The notes under the pieces: model-generated
Database searches by the model: none
The model's input: only the letters and a program-made list of their open reading frames with translations
What the model was told of the DNA's origin: nothing
Assembly (NCBI GenBank): GCA_963989245.1
Contig: OZ022342.1
Coordinates: 38,916,442 to 38,980,441, forward strand
Length of the DNA: 64,000 bases
Reading direction: 5' to 3'
Source of the DNA: Nansenia antarctica
Lineage: Eukaryota; Chordata; Actinopteri; Argentiniformes; Microstomatidae
In this document: in pieces, positions 43,262 to 54,049 of the stretch
Layout: each line of letters opens with the position of its first letter
Position numbering within the stretch: position 1 is the first letter of the stretch
Made by a program: the position numbers and the translations under genes

Positions 43262-44008
43262 GAATGTCCCGAGTTCAAGTGCAGAAGGTGTGGGCGCAGC
43301 GGGCATTATGCGAGGGAATGCGCGACTTTTGAAAACAAGTGCAGGGGGTGCGGGGACCTGGAATCCCAATGCAAGTGTAGGGAGAGGGAGGAAGAAGGGA
43401 AGGGGGGAAAGGGGGGAGAGGAAGAGAAGGGAGAGGGAGAGAAGGGAGAGGGAGAAGAGGGAGAGAAGAGCGAGGGAGAGGAGGAAGAGAAGAGCGAGGG
43501 AGAAGAGGAAGAGAAGAGCGAGGGAGAGGAGGAAGAGGGGATGGAGGAGGGAGTATCGTTGACAGCTCAGACTGTGTCAGAGACTCAGAGCACGGAGTGG
43601 TCGGGACTGACAGGAGAGAGTGGGATGGGGGGGGGCATGGGGTCGAGCCTCGACAGCTTTATGGGGGTAACCCAGGCATCGGAGTTGCAAGGGAGCGCAC
43701 AGACGACCGGGGGGAGAGGTTCCCAACAAGAGCTTTTGCCCCCGAGAGTCGCGCGCCCGAGAGAAGCACAAGAGGCAGGCAACAAATCAAAGGAGGGAAC
43801 CCCCATGAGCTTACGGATACGAGGGGCCGTATCCGTAAGCCCCCCCCCGAAAGCATCTGAAAAGATGTTAACAAACAGTGACGATGGGTGCGGGGAGCAA
43901 GACGAGTCTGAGCTGTTGACGATAGTGGGAGGGAGGAAGAGGGCGCTTTTAGCGGGGAAACTAAAGCGCAAATCAAAGCAGCAGTACGTGGAGGGAAAGA
44001 AGAAATGA
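43262..44008 (+). CDS. Tx1-type LINE ORF1, C-terminal part (zinc knuckles and acidic tail)
   Basis: Continues the knuckle broken at 41943: the missing Cys comes at once (ECPEF), so the hAT lies inside the first CX2CX4HX4C motif. A second motif, CRRCGRSGHYAREC, and a Cys-rich third, CRGCGDLESQCKC, follow. Then come a long Gly/Glu/Lys low-complexity segment (about 43381-43545) and a Ser-rich basic tail. TGA at 44006-44008. ORF2 starts 8 bases later. Zinc-knuckle ORF1 proteins of this clade bind the element RNA. Confidence 0.85.
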   Translation, partial: ECPEFKCRRCGRSGHYARECATFENKCRGCGDLESQCKCREREEEGKGGKGGEEEKGEGEKGEGEEGEKSEGEEEEKSEGEEEEKSEGEEEEGMEEGVSLTAQTVSETQSTEWSGLTGESGMGGGMGSSLDSFMGVTQASELQGSAQTTGGRGSQQELLPPRVARPREAQEAGNKSKEGTPMSLRIRGAVSVSPPPKASEKMLTNSDDGCGEQDESELLTIVGGRKRALLAGKLKRKSKQQYVEGKKK

Positions 44009-44016
44009 AATAAAAA

Positions 44017-47000
44017 ATGGCAGTAAACATATTTATCCTCCTACACTTGTTTTCAATGGTCACGATTTCCTCCATAAACATCAATGGGCTCAATAACATG
44101 GAGAAGCTGGAGGAGGTGCTGGTGACTTTCACATCTGATGTTCTGGTACTGCAGGAGACAAAGTGGACAGACACCAAAATGACAGAAATCAAGGGGAAAT
44201 GGAGGGGTATGCTGTTTACAAATAATGGGACGAATAAATCATGTGGGGTAGCGATATTAATTAAAGAGAATAGGGTAGAGAATGTAAGAGAGGTTTTGAA
44301 TGACGGGAAGGGTAGGGTAATAGGGATAGAATTTAATATAAATAATGTTATGTTTAGATTAATTAATGTGTATGCACCAAATAGAGAGGTTGAAAAGAGG
44401 GATTTTTTTGTAGAACTGGGCTTGCACTGCACAGGGAATTGTATTTTGGTGGGTGATTTCAATGTATTTTGCACTAAGATGGATGTTTATAGAGTAGATA
44501 GTTTTAAGACAGATTCAGCTAGGAGAGGGTTATTAGAAATGATAGAGCAGAGAAATGTAATAGATGTATGGAGAGTTAGGAACACAAGTAAGAGAGAGTT
44601 TTCGAGAAGACAGGTAGTTAGTGGGGTTTTGAAGCAGAGTAGAATAGATTTATGTTTAGTGTCACAGGGGATAGAAAAGGAAATAGGAGATATACAACAC
44701 AAATTCACGGGGTACAGCGATCACGCAGCAATCACGTTTCACTTAGGGGGTAGGCACACAGGGAAAGGGGGGGGTGTGTGGTGTTTGAACACGAGGGTAT
44801 TAGGGGAGAATGAGTATAGGGATATGGTGAATGAGCATATTAGTGAGCGAATGAAGTGTGGAATGTATGAAGAGAATGTGTGTGAATGGTGGGAGTGTGT
44901 TAAGAGACAGGTAAAACAATTAAGTATTAGTTATTGCAGAAAATGAGGTCAGGATAGAAAGAGAAAAGAAAGTGTATTGAGAGGGAGGATGGATGAGGAA
45001 CTAAAAGAAATAGACAGGGACCCAGATAGAAGCTTAGTGAAATACATGGAGATTAGGGGGGAATTAGAAGCGTATGAAAAGGAGAAGTGTAGAGGGGCTA
45101 TAGTTAGGAGTAGGGCACAGTATACAGTAGAAGGGGAGAAATGCACAGCGTTCTTTTTAGGGTTAGAGAAGCAGAAGCAGGGGAAAACATACATAGAAGA
45201 GATAGAGAATGAGAAAGGGGAGATAGTGAAGGACTATGTAGGGGTTTTAGAGACAGTGCAGGAGTATTATGAGAATTTATTCAAAAAAGGTAGTGTAGAC
45301 AATGACAGTGTAGGAGAAGTTTTAGGGACAGTTGAGCATAGGTTAGCAGATAGTGACAGGGAAGGGTGTGATAGGGATTTATCAGAGGGGGAGGTCACCT
45401 TAGCCATTCAGAGCTCAAATAATGGCAAAAGCCCGGGCTCTGATGGCTTACCAGGTGAATTCTACAAGTGTTTTAGTGCAGTGCTTAGTAAGATTTTGTT
45501 GAAGGTTTATAAGGAAATGGAAAGGGTAGAGAAGGTTAGTGAGTCGATGGCAACAGGGTTAATTACTTTATTATACAAGAAGGGTAGTAAGTTACAGTTA
45601 GGGAATTACAGAGGGATTAGTTTATTGAATACAGATTACAAAGTGTTAGCGAAGATTTTAGCCAATAGGATTAAGTCAGTAGTAGGGTCCATAGTGTCAT
45701 CGACTCAAGCGTATAGCATACCAGGAAGAGATATAGCGGATACAATAGGGTCAGTCAGGGATACAGTGAAACGCATGAAGGAAGAGGGAGGGATAGTGTT
45801 GAGTGTAGATTTCAATAAAGCTTTTGATAGAGTAGAGCATGAGTTTATGTTTAGGACGTTAGAGAAGTTTGGTTTTGGGGAGAGGATAGTTCAGTGGATT
45901 AGGTTACTGTATAGTTGTGCAAAGAGTAGGGTAAAGTGTAGTGGAGTTTTGACAGATAGTTTTAGTTTAGAAAGATCAGTTAGGCAGGGTTGTCCGTTGT
46001 CCAGTCTGCTGTACAGCATTACAGCAGAGCCACTGGCGACGTTGTTAAAATCAGACAAACACATTCAGGGTATACATATTCCAGGGGGTGGGAGGAGTTT
46101 AATACATCAGTATGCAGACGACACAAACATAACAGTTAGGGATGTAGACAGTGTGAAGAGAGTAGTCAAGTTATTAGAAGTATATGGGAAAGCATCAGGG
46201 GCCAAAATGAATGTAGAGAAGTCAGAAATACTGTGTGTAGGGAGTGTAGACATGAGTGAATGTGATATACCTTTGAAAGTGGCAAAAGGAATGATAAAAG
46301 TGCTAGGAGTGAATGTGGGTGTGAATGAAAAAGAAGCAAGGGATGTAACATGGACAGGGATTTTGAACAGGGTGAAACAAACACTGAATTCATGGAGAAG
46401 GAGAAAACTGAAACTAAGGGGAAAGGTGACGGTAATAAACTGCCTGATCCTATCAAAGGTGAACCATGTGTTGAGTGCACTAGATTTACCTTTGTGGGTC
46501 ACGAAAGAATTGAATGGGGTGATAAATAGTTTTTTGTGGGATAGCAAGCAGGCACTAATTAGGCACAGGGTGTTAATAAATAGTTATAAGAATGGGGGGT
46601 TAAAACTGATAGATATAGAAGTGAAGAAAAGGGCACTTAGGGTCAAAATTGTGAAAAAGTTTTTGTATGGTAGGGATGAATATTGTTGGATGGGTTTCTT
46701 TGAGGATTATTTGCACAGATATGGAGGGTGTGGTGTGAATGGTCTTTTAATGGTTTTTAATAAACCACGGTATGAGGGAATGTCACTGTTTTATAGAGAG
46801 GTGTTTGAGGCATGGTGGAAATATTTAGAGCAGGTAAGGTACAAGTGTGTAGGGAAAGATGAGGTTTTAAATCAGCCCATCTTTTTTAACCCCAAGATAA
46901 AGTACAATAGCAAGATGATAGTTAGTAAGCACTTTGAATAGGCAGGGTTTAGACAGGTAAAACATTTAGTGTCAGAGAACAATTTCAAAACAGAGCAGGA

Positions 47001-47850
47001 GATAGTGCAGGGAATAAGGGCAGTGAATAGGGATATAAGAATAGGTGGGATTGCAGGAGTGTATAATAGAATTAGGGACAGTATAAGTAGGGAATGGAAA
47101 ATGTTAATGTTAGGACAGGGAGAGGCAGGTGAGGAAAAAAGGATGGTAGAATTAAGGGTAGAAAGGAAAGGTTTAGAGGTCAAGTTTGAGGATGTGAAAA
47201 TGAAAGGGATATACATGGATTTACTGGGTGATGGGTTGGTGAGGCCAGCGTCAGAGAAGGTGTGGGAAAGGGTTTTTGAAGGTATTGATGTGGGAAAGGT
47301 ATGGGCAAATTTGGGTGTGAAATATAATAGCGTAGAATGTGAGCACAATGATTTTAAGATTAGGCACAATAGGGTTTACACAAATGTTGTATTGCACCAA
47401 ATGGATAGGAATGTAGGTAGGGTATGTGATGTATGTAAAGGGAGGGATGAACATTTTGACCACTTTTTTGTTGAATGTCCAAGTTTGTCTGTCTTATTTG
47501 TGAAAGTAAAGGGGTTGTTAAGTGTACACTGTTGGGTTACCGTCATGAATGAGATTGAATGGAAGGAATTGTTATTGTTTGGGGTGGTGGGAAAAAAGAA
47601 AGAAGTGAACGTAGATTTGGTTAATTTTTTGTTGAGTCACGTAAGGTATGCAATTGTATGTAGGAGGAATGTAGCACATTATGAGGGGAAAGTTACCAGG
47701 GTATGGGAGTTGTTTGTGTCACTATTTAAAAAGGATGTTAGGTTAGTGTACACACTGGGGAAAGCAGATTTTTGTAAACACTTTGTCAATAATAGCACTT
47801 TGGTGACTATTACGGGATCAGGGATGTTAGGTTTTAATATAGAGGATTAG
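44017..47850 (+). pseudogene. Tx1-type LINE ORF2: APE endonuclease + reverse transcriptase, two in-frame stops
   Basis: One frame of 1278 codons interrupted only by TGA at 44944-44946 and TAG at 46939-46941. The APE-type endonuclease occupies 44017 to about 44760: SININGLNN, VLQETKW, VYAPNR, LVGDFN, SRIDLCLVS, YSDHAAITF, so the main catalytic boxes are present. The reverse transcriptase spans about 45390-46500, with SVDFNKAFDRV (motif A), RQGCPLSSLLY and YADDTN (catalytic). The C-terminal region has CDVCKGRDEHFDHFFVEC, a zinc-like motif typical of L1/Tx1 ORF2. It would nick target DNA and prime reverse transcription there. With only two nonsense changes it is a young or recently dead copy. 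Confidence 0.92.
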
Positions 47851-47955
47851 TATCTGTGTTTGGTTTTGAGTCAGTGTTTATGTTTGTTTTATGTTTTTTC
47901 TGAGTTGACCAAGGGCTGCCAGGCATAGATAAGACCTGGTATGCTACTTGGTCTC
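47851..47955 (+). other. Tx1-type LINE 3'UTR, first cassette
   Basis: Contains CAAGGGCTGCCAGGCATAGA + TAAGACCTGGTATGCTACTT, which is repeated at 49541-49590. The cassette is cut by the minus-strand LINE that follows. Confidence 0.85.
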
Positions 47956-49359
47956 ATGGAATGGAATGGAATGGAATGGAATGGACTTTATTTGGAATGG
48001 ACTTTATTATTTATTTATTACTTTAGGGTGGCTCCCCTGGTGTTAGGAAAGGAAAAAGAAAACACATTTTAGAAAAAGCATAGATGCATAAAATCACAAG
48101 AAGGTAAGGAGCTGGTTTACATCAATAAAGGCTATGTACACAATCCACTGTACTATACTGCACAGATAGTCAACTAGGGTTGTCATATTGCACAAAGAGT
48201 ATTTTTTCACATTATTTTAAAGTGTCACAGTTTGCAGGCTTGAAAATGTACATGTTTGTGCCTCAGCACTAGCTGCCATACAATCCGTCCGGACTGTCCT
48301 GGGCCCAGAACTTAGGCCTTTTCTGTGTTCAGGGCCTTGACGGCCCTGTGGTAGAAGCAGTCCTTCAGTCTGTTTGTCTTAGCGGCCGGGGTCCTGTACC
48401 TCCTGTTCGAGGGCAGCTTGACAAAGTGTACGTGCCCAGGGTGGGTCGGGTCCTTGGAGATCTTGGAGGCCCTCCTGAGACAGCGTGTGTTGTACAGCTC
48501 CTCCAGAGAGGGGAGGGGGGCGCCGGTGATCTTCTGTGCTGTTCTCACGACTCTCTGTAGCTCGTTTCTCTCCGCTGTTGTGCAGCTGTGGAACCAGTTG
48601 GAGATGCCGAAGGTGAGGATGCTCTCCACTGCGCCGTGGTAGAAGGCCACCAGTATCTCCTGCTTGTTGTGTTGTTTCCTGAGGCATCTCAGGGTGTATA
48701 GCCGCTGTTGTGCCCTCTTGATGGTGCCTTTAGTGTTGTCCTTCCAGGCCAGGTCATCCCGCATGTTGTGTCCCAGGAATCGGAGGGTTGAGACTCTCTC
48801 CACGCTCTCTCCGTCGATGAGCAGGGGCTGGATCTCGGACTTTTTCCTCCTGAAGTCTACGATGAATTCCTGGGTCTTTGACTTGTTTAGCAGCAGGTTG
48901 TTAACCTTGCACAGCTTGCTCAGTTGCTCTACCTCATCCCTGTACGCCGCCTCGTCCCCCCCCGAGATACATCCCACCACGGTGGTGTCGTCTGCAAACT
49001 TTACGATGTAGTAGCTGGGGTGGACGGGGTTAAAGTCGTGGGTGTAGAGGTTGTAGAGGATGGGGCTTAGCACGCAGCCCTGGGGTGACCCAGTGCTGAG
49101 GCTGAGGGCTGTGGAGGTGTGGGGGCCCACCCGCACCCTCTGGGGGCGGTCGGTCAGGAAGTCCTTGATCCACGCACATATAGAGTGTGATAGACCCAGG
49201 TCTAGTAGTTTGGTCACTAGCCTGTCTGGAAGGATGGTGTTGAAGGCGGAGCTGAAGTCCACGAAGAGCAGTCTCGCGTAGCTGTTTCCCCTCTCCAGGT
49301 GGGATAGAGTGGCGTGGAGAGTCGTCGCTATGGCGTCCTCATGTTGGTTTGTCTTTTCT
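47956..49359 (-). mobile_element. CR1/L2/Rex-like LINE, 5'-truncated, in the Tx1-type 3'UTR
   Basis: The minus-strand frame 49427-48312 covers the RT from SRST/EDAIATTLHATL through LLFVDFSSAFNTI (motif A), STGSPQGCVLSPILYNLYT (motif B), FADDTTVV (catalytic), to RVVRTAQKITG and the C-terminus, stop at 48312. It is open over about 350 codons. The 3'UTR ends in (GGAAT)n (as seen on the + strand) at 47956-47985. The endonuclease part is missing. The first codons of the frame derive from telomere-like filler (49360-49395). Confidence 0.9.
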
Positions 49360-49395
49360 GGTTTAGGTTTAGGGTTTAGGGTTAGGGTTAGGGTT
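49360..49395. repeat. Telomere-like (TTAGGG)n tract at a LINE 5' junction
   Basis: About six imperfect units (GGTTTAGGTTTAGGGTTTAG then GGTTAGGGTTAGGGTT) exactly between the 5' end of the truncated LINE and the resumed 3'UTR of the host element. Confidence 0.9.
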
Positions 49396-49774
49396 GTGTC
49401 TGTCCCACTTTTTGCGCTGTCTGTCATGAATCACCCGTTTTTTATGTGTCATATCCTTTGCTTTATCATTCTTTATTGTCTTTTTTGTTTGGATTATTTT
49501 GCGTATGGTTTATTTGTTATGTTGACGTTATGATTTTTCTGATTTGACCAAGGGCTGCCAGGCATAGATAAGACCTGGTATGCTACTTGGTCTTTTTTGT
49601 TGTCGTCTTTTGTCTATTCTATGTCTGTCCCACATTCTGTTTTGTGCTGTCTGTCATGTCTCACTGTGTTATTTACGTATCGTATCTGTATGTGTTTTGT
49701 GAATAATGTAAATAACCAACTGAACAAATTATCTGTGAAATGTATTTTTGATAATAAAAGATAAAAAAAATAAT

Positions 49775-49872
49775 AATACGCCCGATCTCGTCCGACCTCG
49801 GAAGCTAAGCAGGGTTGGGCCGTGTTAGTACCTGGATGGGAGACCGCCTGGGAATACACGGTGCTGTAAGCT
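49775..49872 (+). rRNA. 5S rRNA gene, 3' segment, with intact internal promoter and T-run
   Basis: AATACGCCCGATCTCGTCCG continues with GGAAGCTAAGCAGGGTTGGG, a box C region GATGGGAGACCGCCTGGGAA and the end GCTGTAAGCTTTT. Pol III box A, intermediate element and box C are all recognisable. Two stem segments read CCGTG and CACGG instead of the usual CCTGG and CCAGG, which preserves pairing. The gene is 5'-truncated by the Tx1-type LINE; its first 27 nt are at 40972-40998. Confidence 0.93.
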
Positions 49873-49875
49873 TTT
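49872..49875 (+). terminator. Pol III T-run after 5S
   Basis: TTTT directly after the 5S 3' end. Confidence 0.75.
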
Positions 49876-51345
49876 CGTACCTCCACGTTACCGAGGAGAG
49901 GCGCGTGCAGAGGCCGAGGAGAGTGTACTCTTTTCGGATAGACATTTATGCATGCTCTCGGGGTTCGAAACATTACTTCCCGGGGTGCCAGCGGGGTGGT
50001 TGATGGCTTAAAATGACCGTATAGCGATGTTGGAGTGAGCCAACCTTCCTTGCCGGTGTTATTATTGGACCAAGACGGTGCCCGGGGCACACTCTTTGTG
50101 GGTTAATAACTTCGGGGCTTACAGTGAAAATTCAAATGTGATAGATAGATAGATAGATACTTTATTTATCCCCATGGGGAAATTCATTTTGCCGCGCCAC
50201 TCCACTAAAAACCACACATAACAACACAACACAACATAAAGGACAGACAACAACACTGGGCCAGCCATGTACAGTATATAAAAAACAGTGAGATCATGAT
50301 ATAAAAGTGGATTAAAAAGATGGCTATAGTTATTATATTAAAATACTAAAAAAGTGATGATGATGATTAAAATAAATAATAAATACAGGGGACAGGACAG
50401 GGGACTGGGGAGAGGGGCGGGATCGTAAATCACTTTGAGTGGAGTCGATTGGAGACACCCATCGATGTCGACACTGCTCGGGGTGAAGTTAAGCACTTGA
50501 CGCATGTTGAACTCCCGGTATATTGAGTTTACTCCCGGTTCACTTCTCGGGGTGGCACCACGGTGGTTCAGGGCTCAAAATGACCGTATACCGATGGTGG
50601 AGTTAGGAGCATAGTCTTGTGTTTCTACCCCCTTCATAGCCGGTGTTATTAACGGGCAAAGACGGTGCCCGGAGGCACCCTTTGCGGGTTAATAACTGTG
50701 ATTTACCGTGGGTTACGGTAAAAATTCAAACGTGTCCCAAGAGGGGAGAGGACAGGGAATCTAGAACCATTTGAATGGTGTCGATACGACACTCTTATCA
50801 TGGTCGACACAGCGCGGAGCGAATTCCCGGGTAGAAATTGTCTGTCCCCCCGCTGATATCCTCCATGGCGTGCTGCTGCTTAGAGCAGCGGGTGAACTCC
50901 CGGTTCATTGAGTTTACGGTTAAAAGCATATCTTCTCGGGGTGTCAGCGCGGTGGTTAAGGGCTCAAAATGACCGTATACCGATGGTGAAGTTAGCAAAG
51001 GAGTATTGTGATTGTACCACCTTCATAGCCGGTGTTATTCACGGGCAAAGACGGTGCCCGGAGGCACCCTTTGCGGGTTAATACCGGTAACTGCGATTTA
51101 ACGTGGGTTAGGATAACAATTCAAACGTGTCCGGATAGGGGAGAGGACAGGGAATCCATAACCATTTGAATGGTGTCGATACTACACTCCTATCACGGTC
51201 GACACAGCGCGGAGTTAATTCCCCGGTAGAACTATTCTCTCCCCCCGCTGTCAACGGGAGTTTCATCCAGCAGCAAGCGGTGCTGCAAGCAGCAGCGGGT
51301 GAACTCCCGGTTCATTGAGTTTACGGTTAAAAGCATATCTTCTAT
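49876..51345. repeat. 5S-adjacent ~390-bp repeats (spacer-like)
   Basis: Diverged units share AAAATGACCGTATA(C/G)CGATG (about 50010, 50577, 50966), GGTGCCCGGAGGCACCCTTT and TTTGAATGGTGTCGATACGA. They follow the 5S half directly and recur in RACGAP1's last intron (29160-29963, 33215-34018). Interrupted at about 50141-50410 by a retroelement tail. Confidence 0.85.
50141..50410 (-). mobile_element. Retroelement 3' tail ((GATA)n ... TTTATTTATCCCCATGGGG)
   Basis: A (GATA)n tract then TACTTTATTTATCCCCATGG, a common 3' end of fish LINEs/SINEs in reverse orientation. The 5' limit is approximate. Confidence 0.6.
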
Positions 51346-51361
51346 ATGAAGAAGACTCTGC

Positions 51362-51990
51362 TAACGACGACACTATATAATAGTTTGCCTAACTGGCCAT
51401 CGGATTTGGGCTCCTAATATCTAAAAAGCACTACGGTTTTCTTATTTTATCGGATTAAACCCAAAAAGGGGCGTGGACATGACGGGAGAGCAAAGTACCC
51501 GGATGCGTATTGCATAGAGAGTTTGAATTTTGTCAGCTTTAAAGCGGATGTGTTTCCTAGAACATGTCAATGCAATTGCGTATCACCGAATTGCATAGAG
51601 AGTTTGAATTTTGTCAGCTACAAAGCGGATGCGTTTACTCGAACATGTAAATGCAATTGCGAATCACATTATTGCATTACAATTTGAATATTGACTCAAA
51701 TAACGCAGGCAAAAGTGGCAAATGAATATGCTATTTTGGGATTGCAAAGTCATTTGCACATTAGAATGAACTTTTGAATTTTGTCAGCTACAAAGCAGCG
51801 CATGACTTGTCAAATGGCTTTGTGCATGACTTGTCAAATGGCTTTGCATTAGGTACATGAAAATGAAAATGCAAATCATTAGAATTGCATTTGAATTTGA
51901 ATATTGTCTGAAAGAATGCATGCAAAAGTGGAACATGCAATTGCAATCTCATATCGCATTAGCATTTGAGTTCAGTCAGCTATATGCTTC
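51362..51990. repeat. Right arm of the distant inverted repeat
   Basis: Reverse complement of 37545-38255, with minor indels. It truncates the 5S-adjacent repeats on its left. Confidence 0.85.
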
Positions 51991-51999
51991 CATACGCCA

Positions 52000-52632
52000 A
52001 TGAGTGCCACTCAACTCTGCCATATAAGGTACAGTGGTGAGTGAGGGCTTTCCAACTCCAACATGTGAGGAACCTCAGGGCACCGTGGTACACAGAGTCC
52101 AGAGATTGCAAACATGTTGCCGGGGCATGCATATAAAGAAGGTCTCCATAATCCAATACAGGAAGAAAGGTGGCTGCAACTAACTTTTTCCTGGCAGCAA
52201 ATGTAAAGCATGTCCTGTGGCGATCAGGGACGTTTCAGCCAAGTGCATCCACATAAATACTAGACAAAATTGGACCCAAAACAGAGCCCTGGGGCACGCC
52301 AGAAGAGACATTTAACATTGTAGAAGAACTACCTTCAAAATGTGTACATTCTGTTTGACAGATAATTAGCAAACCAACCAACTGCTTGATTTGACAGTCC
52401 AATATTCAACAATCGTTGCTTCAAGATGGAATGATCTACAGTGTCAAAGGCCTTGGAGAGGTCAACAAAAAGGGCTGTGCAGAATTTTTTAAAGGCCTTG
52501 GAGAGGTCAACAAAAAGGGCTGTGCAGAATTTTTTATTATCCAGTGACTCTATTAGATCATTTGTGACTTTTAGGGAGGCTGTGATGGTACTATGATGTT
52601 TCCTGAAGCCAGATTGATATGCAGAGAGAATA
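52000..52632 (-). mobile_element. L2-like LINE, middle RT part
   Basis: The minus strand encodes AYQSGFRKHHSTITASLKV, motif A ALFVDLSKAFDTVDHS and WFANYLSNR, then a frameshift and a QGSVLGP-type block. It carries an in-frame 45-bp tandem duplication (52446-52535) that repeats motif A. The 5' part continues at 58530 after a 5.9 kb insertion. Confidence 0.88.
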
Positions 52633-54049
52633 TGTGACAGGGTTTGATTAATAGGTCCCCATCTCGGCAATTGTGAAACCTCACAATCGAGCCAAACAAG
52701 TCTTGTTGTGAAAAAATGTGTTTTTCGGTTTTTGGCATAGGACGACAAACGAAGCAATGAAGAACCCACTCGGTGTCATATCCAACAGTTTTACATTCAC
52801 TAAATACCTACATTTAGTTAGCAAAGTCGGGTGGGGGGTATTATTCGTATTAGTGTGGCAGTGTGTGTAGCCACGCCCACCCCAGCTGTATGTAAGGAGC
52901 CATGTGTGTGCGTCTGGACCTGTTGACAAATTTACAAGATGGAGCTGAAGCTGAAGCTCTCGCTAATGCTATCAACAACATTTCAAAAGCAGGCAGAAAT
53001 ATCGACAGTGGGCAATTAATGAACTCCTTCATACTGGACTATACATAACGGGAACTCCGAACTCCGAATCTGACGATGACAGATGACAACGGAATTTAGA
53101 CTTTGATCTCCACATCAGTTCACTATTCTTGGGACAGTCGTCTGCACAGACCTTCTGCTGTGTTCTTGGGTAAGTTTTAGTGAGTTACATGTGTTGTTTA
53201 CTAGGATTTTGTATTGTTTACTTAGGATAGCCAAACAGTTATTTGATGTTTTGTGAGTAAGGTAGATAGCCCCATTGTTAGCATCAGTTATCAGACCACT
53301 GAAACTGCTCACCACAATTATGCCACCCCTCTCCAAAACTAATGAGATGGTGGGAGGAAGAAATAGGTTGTCAACGATAAAACATAATGAATAAATACAT
53401 TTGTTGGAGACCTACTAAACATGCACAACCTGGTCTCACACGGCAGCCGTCAGGATTCGACGTCTGTCGTTCGTCTCCAAACGTCGAATTCCGACGAGAA
53501 AACGAGCTCTGAAAGCGCAGGGGTACGCCTGTTATGTGCGCCTGTCGGGCTGCGCCACATTTTACACGGCAGACGTCAGGATTCGGATGTAATATTAATA
53601 TTAAACTCCCATATTTATTCTTTAAACAAACAAATCTGGGGGAGTGGTCGGAGTTAACGAGATATTGTTCCAATCCATTACCTGGCCATTACCTGCCTGT
53701 GAAAAGTATGAAAAGTTTGCATTGCCTAGCGTATCAAATACCATGACATAGATTCAGACTTTTATGTCTTGAAATCAGAAGTCCTCCCAAGCCAAAGACA
53801 AGATAGGTTGTCTTACAATCCATGCGTTTAATTGCAAACACATACAAAACCGCCAGTTCACCGAAGCTCTCCTTTCCTCAACGCAACACCCGCCCGCCAT
53901 TTTAAGCGTACCTAACTCTATGGAGGGTGGATCGTGCCACATTTAAATGCAATACACACATCGGAATGCAATACACACATCGGAATGCAATACACGTGTA
54001 ACACTAAATACAATGCAAAAATACGGCATATTTGTGCCAAAATAAAATC

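Larger units (their letters stand above)
40999..49774 (+). mobile_element. Tx1-clade LINE inserted in a 5S rRNA gene (Mutsu-like), near full length
   Basis: Layout: short 5'UTR (40999-41195), ORF1 (41196-44008, split by a hAT), ORF2 (44017-47850), 3'UTR with a duplicated GACCAAGGGCTGCCAGGCAT cassette (47905 and 49538, the first followed by a foreign LINE), then TAATAATACG into the 5S gene. ORF content (CCHC knuckles in ORF1; APE endonuclease, RT and C-terminal zinc motif in ORF2) is that of the L1/Tx1 group. The published Mutsu lineage of this clade targets 5S rDNA; assignment to it is from memory and the insertion site, not from a search. Lesions: one ORF1 frameshift, two ORF2 stops, two insertions. 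Confidence 0.85.

Noticed and set aside
43577..44474. Minus ORFs up to 271 codons opposite LINE ORF1/ORF2
   Set aside because: Shadows of the coding strand with biased codon use. The sense frames carry clear zinc-knuckle and endonuclease motifs.
46107..47369. Minus ORFs of 104-165 codons opposite LINE ORF2
   Set aside because: Low-complexity Ser/Phe/Leu shadows of the RT frame.
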